Below are positions 32,000 through 42,740 of a stretch of 64,000 nt of DNA, piece by piece. The stretch is from assembly GCA_947311845.1 (NCBI GenBank), contig CAMZMU010000027.1, forward strand, positions 47,060,758-47,124,757, given 5' to 3'. The notes under the pieces are model-generated. The model did no database searches. It was not told the origin of the DNA and was given only the letters and a program-made list of their open reading frames with translations. Each line of letters starts with the position of its first letter. Position 1 is the stretch's first letter. A program made the translations under genes and the position numbers. The stretch is from Poa pratensis (taxonomy: Eukaryota > Streptophyta > Magnoliopsida > Poales > Poaceae).

Positions 32000-32085
32000 T
32001 TCTGTGGCGCACCGTGGATTGGTGCGCCACAGAATCCTGCCTTTCTGTGGCGCACCAATCCAACGGTGCGCCACAGAAATATTTT
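32000..32085. repeat. Central cluster of CACTA subterminal-type repeats
   Basis: Two hairpin pairs (TTCTGTGGCGCACC / GGTGCGCCACAGAA) lie between the two genes, far from either end. They are identical in kind to the terminal arrays. Confidence 0.9.
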
Positions 32086-32880
32086 GCCCACTTACATGTG
32101 GACCCGCCATCGCGCTGCGCCTCTTCATCCAAAATTCGCAAGTCCTAGCTAACCGCGCGCGCTCGACGACCACCGGCCGCGCCCTCGCCCGCAGCTCCCG
32201 CCCGCGCGCTCGACGACCACCGCGTCCTCGCCGCCACCGCGTCCTCGCCGCCACTCCACCGCGTCCTCACCACCGGCCCGCCACCTCGACGCCGACGCCG
32301 CCGACGCCCTCGACATCCCCTCTCCCTCCCCTCCACCATCCCCTCCCCGAGGTGCTGCTCCTTCCATCCCCTCTCCCTCCCCTCCACACCGGCACACAAG
32401 GTGTTTGGTCAAATGCCAAACCCATATTTTTACAGAATTTGATTCATTTGGTTGTTGAGTGCTTGCTGCAAGTAGTTGCTAATGCTTCTAGTTGGTGCTA
32501 GTGGTGTTAGGAAAATTTTGGAGACCAAAAAATTTAAAATTTTGCTAAGTTAAATATGGTCACTGTTTAAACATACCTACAAAAATGCCTTCAATTAAGG
32601 TTCTAGATGTATTCAAAAAATTATTTCTGGGGTTAATTATGAAGTATTAACTTAGTACAAGAGATCCATGAGGGTTAATGTGAAATAGGATCAAGATTTG
32701 ATGCTTTAGAAATGCTCCAAAGTTGGTACTTTTTAAAGGAAATGAAGATATATATGGATGTGAATTTTTTTTTCTTGTGCAGACCACCGGCTTCGACTAC
32801 ATCAACTATCTCCTCAACTACAGTTCCCTCTTTGGTGAGCTATTGGTTAACCCGGTGACCATGTGTTCTGTGCTACCACG
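32086..32880. other. GC-rich then AT-rich region before the second CACTA gene
   Basis: 32100-32400 is strongly C-rich (CCACCGCGTCCTCGCCGCC repeated, CTCCCCTCCACC) like a plant leader/promoter-proximal sequence; 32500-32760 is AT-rich like an intron, ending near a TTTTTTTCTTGTGCAG acceptor-like site at 32781. This may be the first exon and intron of the second gene. Confidence 0.4.
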
Positions 32881-32882
32881 AC

Positions 32883-33405
32883 CATCGTGTCGTGGTTGTT
32901 TGTGTTCCGACCAGCGTGTCGTGTATGTGGATGTTGCCGGCCGTAGATACCGGCAACATGATTTGTGAAATCTATGCAGGTAACCATGAGGCCCTTGAGT
33001 TTGCCGGAACGTCGATTAACTTCCGTTCCGGCAAATTCGGGTACTCCATATGTCCCTTTTTTAGCAAAGGTCATGCCGAAATTTTTCGTGAATTTTGGCA
33101 TGACTTTGCTAAAAATAGGACACGTGAGATGTGGATGTGGTATTGTGTTTGTTGTCGGCCGGCAGATGTGGATATGTGTTTGTTGTTGTCCGGCCGGAGA
33201 TGCCGGCAACATGATTTGTGAAATGTCTGCAGGTACCCATGAGGCCCTTGAGTTTGCCGGAACGTCGATTAACTTCCGTTCCGGCAAATTCGGGTACTCC
33301 ATATGTCCCTTTTTTAGCAAAGGTCATGCCGAAATTTTTCGTGAATTTTGGCATGGCTTTGCTAAAAACAAGACATATGGGGTATTGCGACTAATGCATG
33401 GGCCG
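32883..33405 (+). repeat. Leader module copies B and C (before the second gene)
   Basis: Two tandem copies of the module described at 27887. Copy B is about 32883-33125 and copy C about 33190-33405. Hairpins with arms CCATATGTCC...GCAAAGGTCATGCCGAAATT against AATTTTGGCATG...TTTGCTAAAAA lie at 33046-33127 and 33299-33380. Copy C is followed 80 bp later by the ATG at 33489. Confidence 0.88.
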
Positions 33406-33488
33406 GGTATCTTAGTACTTAATTAAGTGATTTTTTTTTATATTTGGTGTACTAACTTCGACATTTTTTTCTTATAGGTGAGACGAAC

Positions 33489-35226
33489 ATGGCTGACAAT
33501 AACGAGGCCGGGGGTTCTCGAACAGGAGGCGAGGAACCGAGAGAGGAAAATAGTATGATTCAGACGGTCATCGCACAGGCAGTGACAACGACGTTCACGT
33601 CGATCTTTACTACCGTCTGTGAGTCTGTCAGGGTTTGGATTGAGGGAGGGAGAAAAGGGCCTCCCCAGTGATCAGCTTCGGCTCCAACAAGTACTCAATC
33701 AATGTGCCTACTACAGAAGATGCACCCCCAGCATCCCCAGAGGTAAAGAAGAAGAAGCACAGGAAGAGAAGTAAGCCAGCTCCTAAGACGACTATCCGGG
33801 GGTATGAAGACATGGTATCACCCCGTGCGGATGGCTTGAGCCGAGTTCATGAAGCTGGTCAACCGATCCTGTCTCGGGAGCTGCTCCACCTCGCAGACGG
33901 ATGCATGCTCTCTTTGCAAAATGCTATCTTGACGCGAGAGAGCAACCTTCTTAAAGAAGATAATCCAAATTACCTGGTTCACTGTCAAGGTGCCAAAAGA
34001 CTTGGCCGAGTTCGTCCATGAAACCCCCGCGGATCTGTTTTTCATATCGTACGAGGACGTCTTCAAGCTGTTTCACTTTAGACGGCTGGACTATAACTTG
34101 GTCCGCCTATACGCGCTCAACCAAGCGATGAGGATCAGGAGAGATAATACCCCGTACATCAAGGTAGTGGATCCCTACTACATGCGTGACAGCCTGCTGG
34201 TGGAAGGATCAACGACACGGGCCAAGGCCACGAAGTTCCTCCAGAGAATCATGCTGAACAACAAGGATAAGAACAGTTTCTTATTCCTTTCTTTTCCGAG
34301 TAAGTACACATCCGGTCGCCGCCGTCGTATCTTATGATTTCTTATAGATTTCTTCAGTTGTTGATCCTTTCCAACATTCCGTTTCAATTGTGTTGAGTAG
34401 TACGAGTACGCAGTACTCATCGTCGTAAGCCCGAGGTGGTCCGTTGCCACTTATTTCGACTCGGGGAGTCTTAAAGACTACACCAGAATAAAGGGTGTTC
34501 TCGATGAGGCTCTCGAGGGCTATGCCCAAAAGGGAGGCCACTTCCACAAAGAAAAGAATGGGGAACGTTTAACGAAGGACAACAAACACATTTTCTGGCA
34601 TGGGACCGGGTTCCATTGCATCAAGCATGCGTCTGGCAGCGTGAAGGATGCCTTCTACGTCCTCCATCACATTAAAGGGCTTGTCCGGGATGTAGAGACA
34701 ACGAGGTGGCCATCTAGTCTCCAAGAATGGAGCACAAATGCGGGGAAAATCACCGATTCTGAGCTTAGAGAAGACTTCCATCGCATCCAGAGGCAGTTAT
34801 CGCTAATCATTTTGGAAGATGTCATGGAAGAATGGGGGTCCTTACACAACGCCAGAGGTAGGATGTATTGTAAAAGAAAAGCCTTGCCTCACTCGATAGA
34901 AGTGCTTCTTTATTTTCTTTATTATAGACTTATCCACTTAATTAGATGAATAAATCATACTTATTTATATATTAATCAAATATATATTCCAATTCATCTC
35001 CAGGGTTGTCTAAGTGGGAGATCGAAGAACGCCTAGACAAGCAAAATGACATGAGGACGTGGATGACGAAAGACTGCTATAAACCGTTCCCAGAGCCGAT
35101 ACACCAGAAGGCTCAATCCTACCAGTGGAGCTAGACGTGTTCTCCGTCAGCGACCCAGCAAAATCGAGATCCCAGCGGCGACTCAAGAAGAAGAGACTCC
35201 AGCGGCGACTTAAGAAGAGACGGTGA
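33489..35226 (+). pseudogene. Second CACTA gene, Ulp1-like protease relative, frameshifted
   Basis: The first part (33489-33668) reads MADNNEAGGSRTGGEEP and ends at a TGA; the next frame (from about 33670) continues NKYSINVPTTEDAPP with a basic KKKKHRKRSKP stretch. Another frame change near 33985 leads to VPKDLAEFVHETPADLFFI. A GTAAGT donor follows at 34300. The later exon (about 34398-34858) has YFDSGSLKDYTRIKGVLDEA and GTGFHCIKHASGSVKDAFYV, and a last exon from 35004 ends in basic SQRRLKKKRLQRRLKKRR before TGA 35224-35226, reached through one more frame change near 35105. The later exon is collinear with the Ulp1/C48-like domain of grass CACTA second ORFs. By eye the positions expected for His, Gln and Cys are Tyr/Glu, His and Asp, so it seems non-catalytic. 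Exon borders are approximate. Confidence 0.65.
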
Positions 35227-35239
35227 AATGGCACATCGT

Positions 35240-35559
35240 TGTATCCATCTCCAGGGTTGCATCAGAGGGAAATCGATGACAACTTTATTTGTACTATGAC
35301 TTATGTGACATAAGATGAACTTTTGTACAATTAATTTGGCACTTAATTGTCACTATATATGTATGTATCTCGGGCTCTAACTGATGTAATGACATATTTA
35401 TCTGTCTGTTTTAATACCGTGTCAAAATATATTACTGTTTCTATTATTTTCTGTATAAATACTGTAATATACATGTATTATTGTCAAATTAATACAACAA
35501 ATAATCGATAATACAGCAAATAATCGATAATTCGGCAAATAATTTAGTGGCGCATGGTA
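35240..35559. other. 3' trailer of second CACTA gene
   Basis: AT-rich, with two short repeats of AATAATCGATAAT; leads into the right subterminal array. Confidence 0.5.
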
Positions 35560-35800
35560 AATAATTTGGTGGCGCACCATATTCTGTGGCGCACGAAGCA
35601 AGTGCGCCATAGATAAATTATTGTCAAATTCATCAGCGCATGGACTAATATTTCTGTGGCGTATGAGCAATATTTCTGTGGCGCATTCGGGTAGTGTGCG
35701 CCACAGAAATACTATTTTTGTGGCGAGACTTCTGTGGCGCACCCACCATGCGCCACAGAAAGCTATTTTGGTGCGCCACAGAAAGGCACTTCCCTACTAG
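35560..35800. repeat. Right subterminal repeats of CACTA
   Basis: CTGTGGCGCAC and GTGCGCCACAGA words in several pairs up to the right terminal inverted repeat (35776-35802). Some copies are degenerate (AGTGCGCCATAGA). Confidence 0.88.
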
Positions 35801-35805
35801 TGAAC

Positions 35806-36231
35806 ATTAAAACAAGTTTCAAACACGAAAATAAAAAATAAGCCTGGATCCTTTTTAGTCACTCCAAAATGAAGCTTTTGTGAGTTTTTTTTAAGCTTTC
35901 ATATGTTTTTAATTTTTTTGAATTAGTTATGCTCATTTGAAAATGTACGTAAACCATATCTATATATTTTTTTTAGTTACTATATGACATTACAAGACTA
36001 TGTGCGAAGGTTTCATGTTTTTATGATTTTTTTTGAATTAATTAGGCTAAACCCTAATTTGGTTAACCCACACAAAACCCCGCGTAACCCTAGCCGTCCG
36101 ATTAGGCCTTCTAGAAGGAAACCCCCAGACGATCCGCGGCACTCTCGTTCTGCGCTGTGATTGGCTGCAGTGTTTTAGTTATTTCACGGTGGGCCGTATC
36201 TCATGCCACGGCCCAACTCCCGTTCCATTTC
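35806..36231. other. Resumed tandem repeat, then spacer
   Basis: 35815-36060 is the diverged third copy of the 330-bp unit. 36060-36231 is unique-looking and GC-richer (CCTAGCCGTCCGATTAGG), likely the old upstream flank of the gene at 37833. Confidence 0.6.
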
Positions 36232-37645
36232 CACTAGTAGAGAAAAGCTCATAGGTAGAAGATGATTCTATGGCGCACCCCTAATCGGTGCGCCACAGAA
36301 TTAATTTCTGTGGCGCATTGTTTTCATGCGCCACAGAAATTTGGAATTCTGTGACGAACGAAACCAAATGCGCCACAGAAATATTGCTTTCTGTAGCGCA
36401 CATGACTGGGTGCGCCACAGAATTTCTGTGGCGCACCCAGTCCCGTGCGCCACAGAAATTCTGCTTTCTGTGGCGCACCGAGTCCCGTGCGCCACAGAAA
36501 TACTGATTTTTGTAGCGCATCCGGTCCCGTGCGCCACAGAAATCCCATCCCCGTGCTGGTCAAATATCAGATCTACATTCTCTCTCCCGTGCACAACCAC
36601 ACACAGACACACTCGATCGATCCCTAACTACCACGCACGCACACACACACTCTCTCTCTCTCCCTCCTTTATCTTTTTTTCTAATCTTCCGTCTCGCTCG
36701 CATCCACGCAGCCCACGCACGCCGCATCAGTCTCGCTCGCCGCCGCCCCCATGTCCAGCACCGCCGCCCCTCCTCGAAAGCCGGAGGCGGCGAACTGCAG
36801 CGACAAGCGGCGGAAGGTCAGGACCACGCGGTCCCCGCCGACGACGCGGACGGAGGAGCGGAGGTCGCCGTAGGCCTCGTCGTCCTCCGTGGCGAGGCGC
36901 TGGAACCGCAGCTCAGAGGCCTGCGTGGGCTGCACGCGGCGCACCACCTCGGCCGCCGCCACCTCCGCTTTGGCCATGGCCCCATTCCTCTTCGTGGCAG
37001 TACGATTCAGGGTGCAAATGGTAGTCCACACCGACGGAGCTGCTGCACGCCAGCCACGGAGGCCGCCATACTTCCTCCACGAGGCAGCAGCAGCAACGCC
37101 TGGGCTCCGTCTGCTTGCTCCGCCTCCTCGTGTGCTCCGCCTCGCCTCTGCCATGGATGCCTTCTGCGGCCGGTCGACGGAGCTGCTGCCTTCCACCACG
37201 ACGCCGGCCACGGAGGGGAGAGCCGACCCAGCAGGAGAACTGACTCCCTGTCGCCGGTCACCGGGAGATCAGCCGCCATACATCCCCACGGCCTCCTCCA
37301 CGAATCGAGTTCGACGCCGTCAAGGGCGAAGGGTGGAGCGAGGCGCCTGACGTCGCCGGCTCCGATGGTGTGAGATTGGGGAACAGGAGCAGCAGCTGGG
37401 GGCTCGTGGTGGGATCCTCCGCCACGGATCCGCCGACAACTTTTTTTTTTAAACCTGAAAAAGAAATATTGTGGCGCACCAAAGCTTCATGCGCCACAGA
37501 ATCTTTGTATTTCTGTGGCGCATCCGAGGGTGCGCCACAGAATTATAATTTAGTGACGACAATTTTGTGGCGCACCCAGTAAAGTTGCGGGTGCGCCACA
37601 GAATTCTAGAAAGGTGCGCCACTAAAAGGCGTTTTCCTACTAGTG
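36232..37645. mobile_element. Nonautonomous CACTA (1414 bp) with unrelated cargo
   Basis: Starts CACTAGTAGAGAAAAGC and ends GGCGTTTTCCTACTAGTG, with the 3-bp duplication TTC on both sides (36229-36231, 37646-37648). Subterminal regions (36270-36545, 37465-37625) carry the same TGTGGCGCA/TGCGCCACA hairpins as the 8.7 kb element, so they likely answer to the same transposase. No transposase is encoded. The interior is GC-rich and unlike CACTA sequence. Confidence 0.92.
36545..37440 (-). other. Possible captured gene fragment in the small CACTA
   Basis: The interior holds a microsatellite (CA)n(TC)n at 36604-36662, then ~700 bp of GC-rich sequence. The longest frame is minus 37211-36681 (176 codons, including LRFQRLATEDDEAYGDLRSS). 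No domain is recognised and alternative frames of similar length exist on the plus strand. Exon-like composition suggests transduplicated host DNA, but the source gene cannot be named. Confidence 0.4.
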
Positions 37646-37832
37646 TTCGCCACGGTCCACCGCCCACCGCATATTGTTTTTTTCCGACCGCCTCCGTTCC
37701 TCTTCTTATCTACCCAAATCCGTCGCACCCTAGCTATTCCCCACTCATTTCAGATCTCGACACTCTCGCCCCGGTGACCAAAACCCCGGAAACCAGCCCC
37801 GCCGCCTACAGATCCAGCTCCATCGTCCGACG

Positions 37833-38420
37833 ATGATGAAGCGTGGGGGTTCAAGCTCTCGCGGTGGCCATTCCGGCGGTGGAAACCGCTCCGACGAGGA
37901 GCGGAAGGAGCGGAAGAAGCGGTCGGCGCCACCCTCCTCTGACCCCGTTTGGAAGGCGCGGGTTGCTTCCGATGGCGGTCGGAAGTGCGACGCGCGCAAG
38001 TACACGAACTACGGCCTAATGCCGCCGCCCGCTTACTTCCACTGCGAGGTGGAGGAGTACGACCGCCGGATGGAGATGGCGGCGGCGGCGGCCGGCAGCC
38101 GCTACGAGCGTGGAAGCTCCTCCGACGCGGGGAGCTCCTCCCTCGCACGAGCACCGCTGCCGCCGCCGAAGAGGGACGAGGAGGAGCAGCAGGACCACGC
38201 ACCGCGCGCCGGTCTCCTGCCCGGGGACTTCGTCGACGACGACCACCTTGACTGGATCACCGCCGAGGTGATAGAGCGCAGCAAGGAGAGCCAGCAGCAA
38301 CTCGACGCGCGCCGTCAGATGGAAGAGGAGCTGGATGAACTCCGCTTCTAGCAGGGTCTCGAAGCATCCCGCAACCCCATCTTCGACGTCAGCTCGGACT
38401 CCGACTCTGACTCCGACTGA
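37833..38420 (+). CDS. Small protein of unknown function, interrupted by an in-frame TAG
   Basis: The frame begins ATGATG at 37833 and runs 172 codons to TAG at 38349-38351. It continues in the same frame for 22 more codons (RNPIFDVSSDSDSDSD) to TGA at 38418-38420. The clean in-frame continuation with an acidic Ser/Asp tail suggests that the TAG was a CAG codon and the last part was lost. The protein is basic and Ser/Gly-rich at the start (RSDEERKERKKRSAPP). It has a compact middle (KYTNYGLMPPPAYFHCEVEEYDRR cannot be linked to a known fold), an Ala run, and a helical acidic end (DWITAEVIERSKESQQQLDA). GC-rich codon use fits a grass gene. A CACTA inserted about 190 bp upstream, perhaps disturbing its promoter. 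Function unknown; it may be transposon-associated. Confidence 0.5.
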
Positions 38421-38984
38421 GCGGCGCCGCCGCCTCGTCGCCGCCGCACCCCTGGGGCTCCGGTGTGAGCCCAATTTTGGGTCTTACGTTAGGTTTAGAG
38501 CAGCGACGGAAGACGGAAACCCAATTAGCTATGTAAGCGTGTGTGCCGTGTGGCTTTTGAATGCCCAATTAGCTAGAGCAGCGACGAACTTATGTATGCC
38601 CGCCATGGAATTAGCTATGTAATAGTATGTTCATATCAATTTCAGTTGAATTTAGTTCAATTTCAGTTCAATTTCAGTTGAATTTAGTGTTCTATTTCAG
38701 CGCGGCAATGTTCAGTTCAATTTCAGTACAAATGCAGCTTCAGTTCAGAAAAGCTCGTCGGCGTTGCCGCGCTTCGTCGCCGGAGAAGAAGAAGAAAAGA
38801 AACAGAGGATGCAGGGAAGGAGGATGCAACGGTCGCGGGGATGGCTCGTGGCGTGAAGTAGTGGGCCCCACGCGCTGAGGTGGATTAGTTGTGGGTCCCG
38901 TGCTCAGAGGACATGCTGTGCTGATGTGGATAAGTTGTGGGCCCCACTAGTCTCGCATAATCCTAACAGCTTGAGTTTAAACTG
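38421..38984 (+). other. 3' flank with AATTTCAGTTC repeats
   Basis: 38470-38620 repeats CCCAATTAGCTA and GAGCAGCGACG; 38636-38745 has about eight TTCAATTTCAGTT words. Probable 3' UTR of the preceding gene; no coding frame. Confidence 0.5.
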
Positions 38985-39004
38985 CATGTCGCACGAGAGC
39001 AATT

Positions 39005-39112
39005 TGCGCTCACAGAAGCGTCGCATGATAGCAATTTGTGCCAACGATGTCGCTCTCCATCCAATTGTGAGGAAAGACGTCGCATAGGAGCTATTTGCCC
39101 TAACAGTACATC
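39005..39112 (-). repeat. Dispersed repeat, copy 2 (partner at 24520-24605)
   Basis: On the minus strand GGGCAAATAGCTCCTATGCG then ACGTCTTTCC as at 24530. Three internal subrepeats of CGCAxGAxAGCAATTTGxGC type are seen at about 38990, 39023 and 39080. Confidence 0.8.
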
Positions 39113-39149
39113 CTGTTTGATCATGTACTGTCACTCACTTGATCGAGCA

Positions 39150-39849
39150 GCTGTTTGCATGCTTGGTAACTTATATATAATTTTTTTTGGCAATCTACCG
39201 CGTAAAAAAAGAGAGGCAGAAAATACTTTGGGGAACAGGGCAGGAAGCTTCGTTTGCAGAGAGGTCGACATCGCAGGAGGATTCCATTTCCATCAAGGTT
39301 TATCTTCCCTGGGAAGCAGGAGGCATGGCAGCATGCAAGAATTACGACCTCCTTGCACTAATATATTGCACCTGTTCCACGAGAAGATGTGACTGGTAAG
39401 ATTATTCACGGTGGTTAGGTCCTCCCGACAGTTGTGCCTTTTTCACTGAGGTAACAATATTACCTGTTGGCATGATGGAGGCTTGGATTTCAGGGGGTAG
39501 CATCTTTTGATCACAGGTCCATAAAGGAAGAATGTCACGTCGTTTGGAAAACTAGAGCACCAAAAGGAAAGGCCAGACAGAGGTATGTGAAGAAATGGAT
39601 GGAGCAAAGCCTCCACAAAACGTGAAAAACTACAAAGAGTAACCACCGACGAAAAATACAGCACGACACCTCCCCCACCAGCTCCCACATACATCAAGCT
39701 CTGGACAAATGACCCCCTAGAGATGTGGAAGTTAGTTTTAGAAGCAGTTTTGCCAATATAGAACTTTGATCATGACTACATTCGTTGACTTGTACTGCCA
39801 CGTCACCGTGGGGCCTAGTGTCAGCGTAATGAGCTATTTTCTCCTATTT
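39150..39849. other. No gene recognised
   Basis: Mixed sequence with short frames on both strands and no motif. Confidence 0.45.
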
Positions 39850-41020
39850 TTTCGTAATTTTTCTATAGTACATTACCTCACGCCCCTTGTGACCGCCCCA
39901 CTGTGAGGAGTAGTTTCAATAAGCCTGAGAGGGTCTTCCTTTAGGATGTGACCGACAAGGTTTTTCTAGGAGTAAAGTCAAATGGGGAGCCGTTTGTCCG
40001 ACCAACCTTAGCAGGCTTGGTATTCTTCATTTTGAGTGATCTCTCGTGCATTGCGTCTGATGGCCGTGGCTTGAATGGACTGCATTGGCAAGAAACCGGG
40101 TCGGCCTGGGAAATCCATTTGGTGAGACGTATATGGAGTTGTTTAATGCTGCCACGACAATTACTATCGGCAACTGAGGAAAGGAAAAATTTTGGCACTC
40201 GACCTGGCTAGGGGGAAAAAGGTCTATGAAAATTGTTCCCATCATTTTTAACATCTCCAAAAAGAAAAACATTAAGGTACAAAAAGTGCACCTACAACCG
40301 TTTTCAACCTTTGGTCATTGTTTCGGGACATCAACTTAGACCCCAACAAGAAAGACATGATCACAAGGAACTTGACCTCCAACGCTACACCCTTCGGCAT
40401 TGGTGTACGGAGCCCAAAACGACATTTTGACGAATTTTTAGCCCATTGAATGGAAAGCTTGGGCGATGCATACTGAGTGCATGGCTGGTTACTCATAACC
40501 GGATTTGGAAATCTGGCCACCTCGAGTGCCGCGGTTGGCCCAATTTCGGACGTGCCCTCTTTGCTCTTCTACTTGAAATCACAGCACGTCTTCTCTTTGA
40601 AAGTCACTTCTTCCATAGAATTTGGCGTACGGTGGCCAACTGGTTGCCAAATCTTCACCTCCAAACGAGAGTGTGGAATGATTTTGTCAGCGTTAAGGAT
40701 TGTTGGACATCTCTCACTGCCTCACAGATCACTCCGAAGAAGGCGCCCGCATCCATCTTACTCTAGTTTCATTGGTGCTAGCTATAGAATGAGCGCAACG
40801 TTAGGGTTTTTCCACAATCGCTACTCCGCCTCGCTAGCGGGCGTCTCCGTCATCAAACATGAGGCCTTCCTTCGGGTTTCAACTGACGCTCGTCTTTTGG
40901 GTCTTGTAATGTCCGGAGAATTGCCTTTTGTTTGACCTATCGCTATGTTGTTTTTGTATAAACCTTTAACTCTTCCTCTTATAATTAATAAAAAAGGCAA
41001 AGTTGCCCGTTAAAGAAAAA
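39850..41020 (+). pseudogene. LINE ORF2 3' fragment, heavily decayed
   Basis: Pieces of a non-LTR retrotransposon ORF2 appear in changing frames. Around 40150-40210 is the FWHSTWLGG-like segment typical after the RT domain. Around 40480-40700 is the zf-RVT-like segment (NRIWKSGHLECRGWPN, ESHFFHRIWRTVANWLP). Around 40786 is NERNVRVF. It ends with AATTAATAAAAAAGGC (about 40986) and an A-rich tail. Many stops and indels; a nonfunctional, old, 5'-truncated insertion. Confidence 0.8.
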
Positions 41021-41472
41021 CTAAAATGACTGATGCCGTGACGCGCATGCAGGACAAGACTTTGGTAGTACACTAGCTAGATTGTGCATGCCAAGGAATT
41101 CAAGACCGGTACGAAAAGGAATCGCCGGAATCATCGATCAGTATTGACTCAGCAAGCGCACGAATCCGATGCTATTCCTGGATTGATCGAATGGTTGTTG
41201 AATCAAGGGAAAAAGAAACACATGAATCTATAACAAACCTGTTATGAACAAGAGGATGAATCCAGCAAACTGCACGTACGTACGGCGTACTCCTCATGCT
41301 GAGACAACCCTAGTACTACCAAAACTCTCTGCACTCCAGACAAGTATGTCCCAGGGAGAAACAGGACAGTACTCTATGTTGCTTGGTTCAGCTTCTTAAC
41401 TCCCACAGCCGTAGCTTCTTAGCAGTGTATTAGCTCAATGCATCCTGTCAGTGTGCCGTGAGAGGAAGAAAG
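41021..41472. other. No gene recognised
   Basis: Unremarkable spacer. Confidence 0.4.
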
Positions 41473-41929
41473 CACTACGGGAAAGACACAAGACGCCGAC
41501 GGCCAAATATCGGGTCCGTCGGCGTAGACCCCGACCAGGCTAGCCTTGGTCTTTTCTTTTTTATTTTAGCTACGCCGACGGCAATGCCGTCGGCCTATTT
41601 TTTTTTAGATACGCCGACTGCATGCCGTCGGCCTATATATATATTTTTTTATTTTAGCTACGCCGACGGTAATGCCGTCGGCCTATATTTTCTGTTTTTT
41701 ATTTTACCTACGCCGACGGCAATGCCGTCGGCCTATATATATATATTGAGATACACCGTTTTGAGCATAACTTTTGCATTGGAAGTCGGATTTCGATGTT
41801 CTTTAACTCGTTTCGAAGAGGATAAGTAGATATGCATCATCATACACATTGTTCAAACTATATTCTTCAAAAAAAATCATGAGAAAGGACAAAAAAAATC
41901 CATGTTCAAACGGGTTTAGTCGAAGAGGG

Positions 41930-42740
41930 GCTCCGGAGCGTCGGAATCCAACCAAAAGTTAGGTGGTGCCATACCAAGTGGGTACAAGTGTGTTTTGGGT
42001 TGTAGATGTCCAAGATTCCACTCCGGGATGTTAGCGGCTTCACCGTCATCAGTTTCTCTCTAGTGAGTTTCTGGACTTACACGTGGAAACTCCCACTTCG
42101 GTCGAATTGGAGGGAATCTTGTAAAGAGTAGGGGTATAACTTTGTTTTGGGACTTCGTAGGGTCCACCCTAACACAACCAAGCAAAGAGTTGCACTTTTC
42201 TACACCATTTTGACGCCGGTACCGGCTGTAGTCGTATAAGCCTGGTTTTTCTCTAGTGGGGCTAGGTTTTCACCGGAGAGGGGTTCTAGAGCGCCAGGAT
42301 CCCACCACAAGATAGGGAGTGCCATACCATGTGGGTACAAGTGTGTTATGGGTTTTGGATGGCCAAGATTGCACTCCGGGGTGTGACCTGCTTCACCGGC
42401 ATCCACCTCTCTCTAGTGAGTTTCATTACTTATAGCCTGAAAGTTCCAGATCGGACAAACATGAGAAAATCTTGTCAAGAGTTGGGTTATACCTTTGTCC
42501 TGTGACTTCCTAGGGTCTAGCCTAACACAACCAAGCAACTAGTTACACCGGAGAGGGGCTCCGGAGCGTCGGATTCCCACCACAAGTTAGGGGGTGTCAT
42601 ACCATGTACTTATAGCTAGGGAGTTTACATGCACTTATAGCGAGATAGTCCCCGACATCCACTTCTCTCTAGGGAGTTTACATGCACTTATAGCGTGATA
42701 ATCCCCGATTGGACAAGCCGGAGGGAAACTTGTCCAGAGT
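41930..42740 (+). repeat. ~280-340-bp internal tandem repeat in CACTA
   Basis: GAGGGGCTCCGGAGCGTCGG-like starts at 41935, 42277 and 42553, each followed by CCATACCATGTGGGTACAAG-like and TCTCTCTAGTGAG words. The last copy is shortened and has an internal duplication of ACATGCACTTATAGCG. Confidence 0.8.

Larger units (their letters stand above)
27118..35802 (+). mobile_element. Potentially autonomous CACTA (En/Spm) transposon, 8685 bp
   Basis: Perfect 27-bp terminal inverted repeats start CACTAGTAGGGAAGTGCC (27118-27144, 35776-35802). The 3-bp target duplication AAC is on both sides (27115-27117, 35803-35805). Subterminal regions (27140-27530, 35560-35790) and a central cluster (32000-32085) carry inverted pairs of CTGTGGCGCA/TGCGCCACAG. 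The element holds an intact TNP2-type transposase (28220-31690) and a second, frameshifted gene of the Ulp1-like kind (33489-35226). It sits in a 330-bp tandem array. Confidence 0.95.

Noticed and set aside
27135..36545. CRISPR-like spaced palindromes
   Set aside because: The repeats are CACTA subterminal motifs in alternating orientation, inside valid TIR/TSD borders of a plant transposon.
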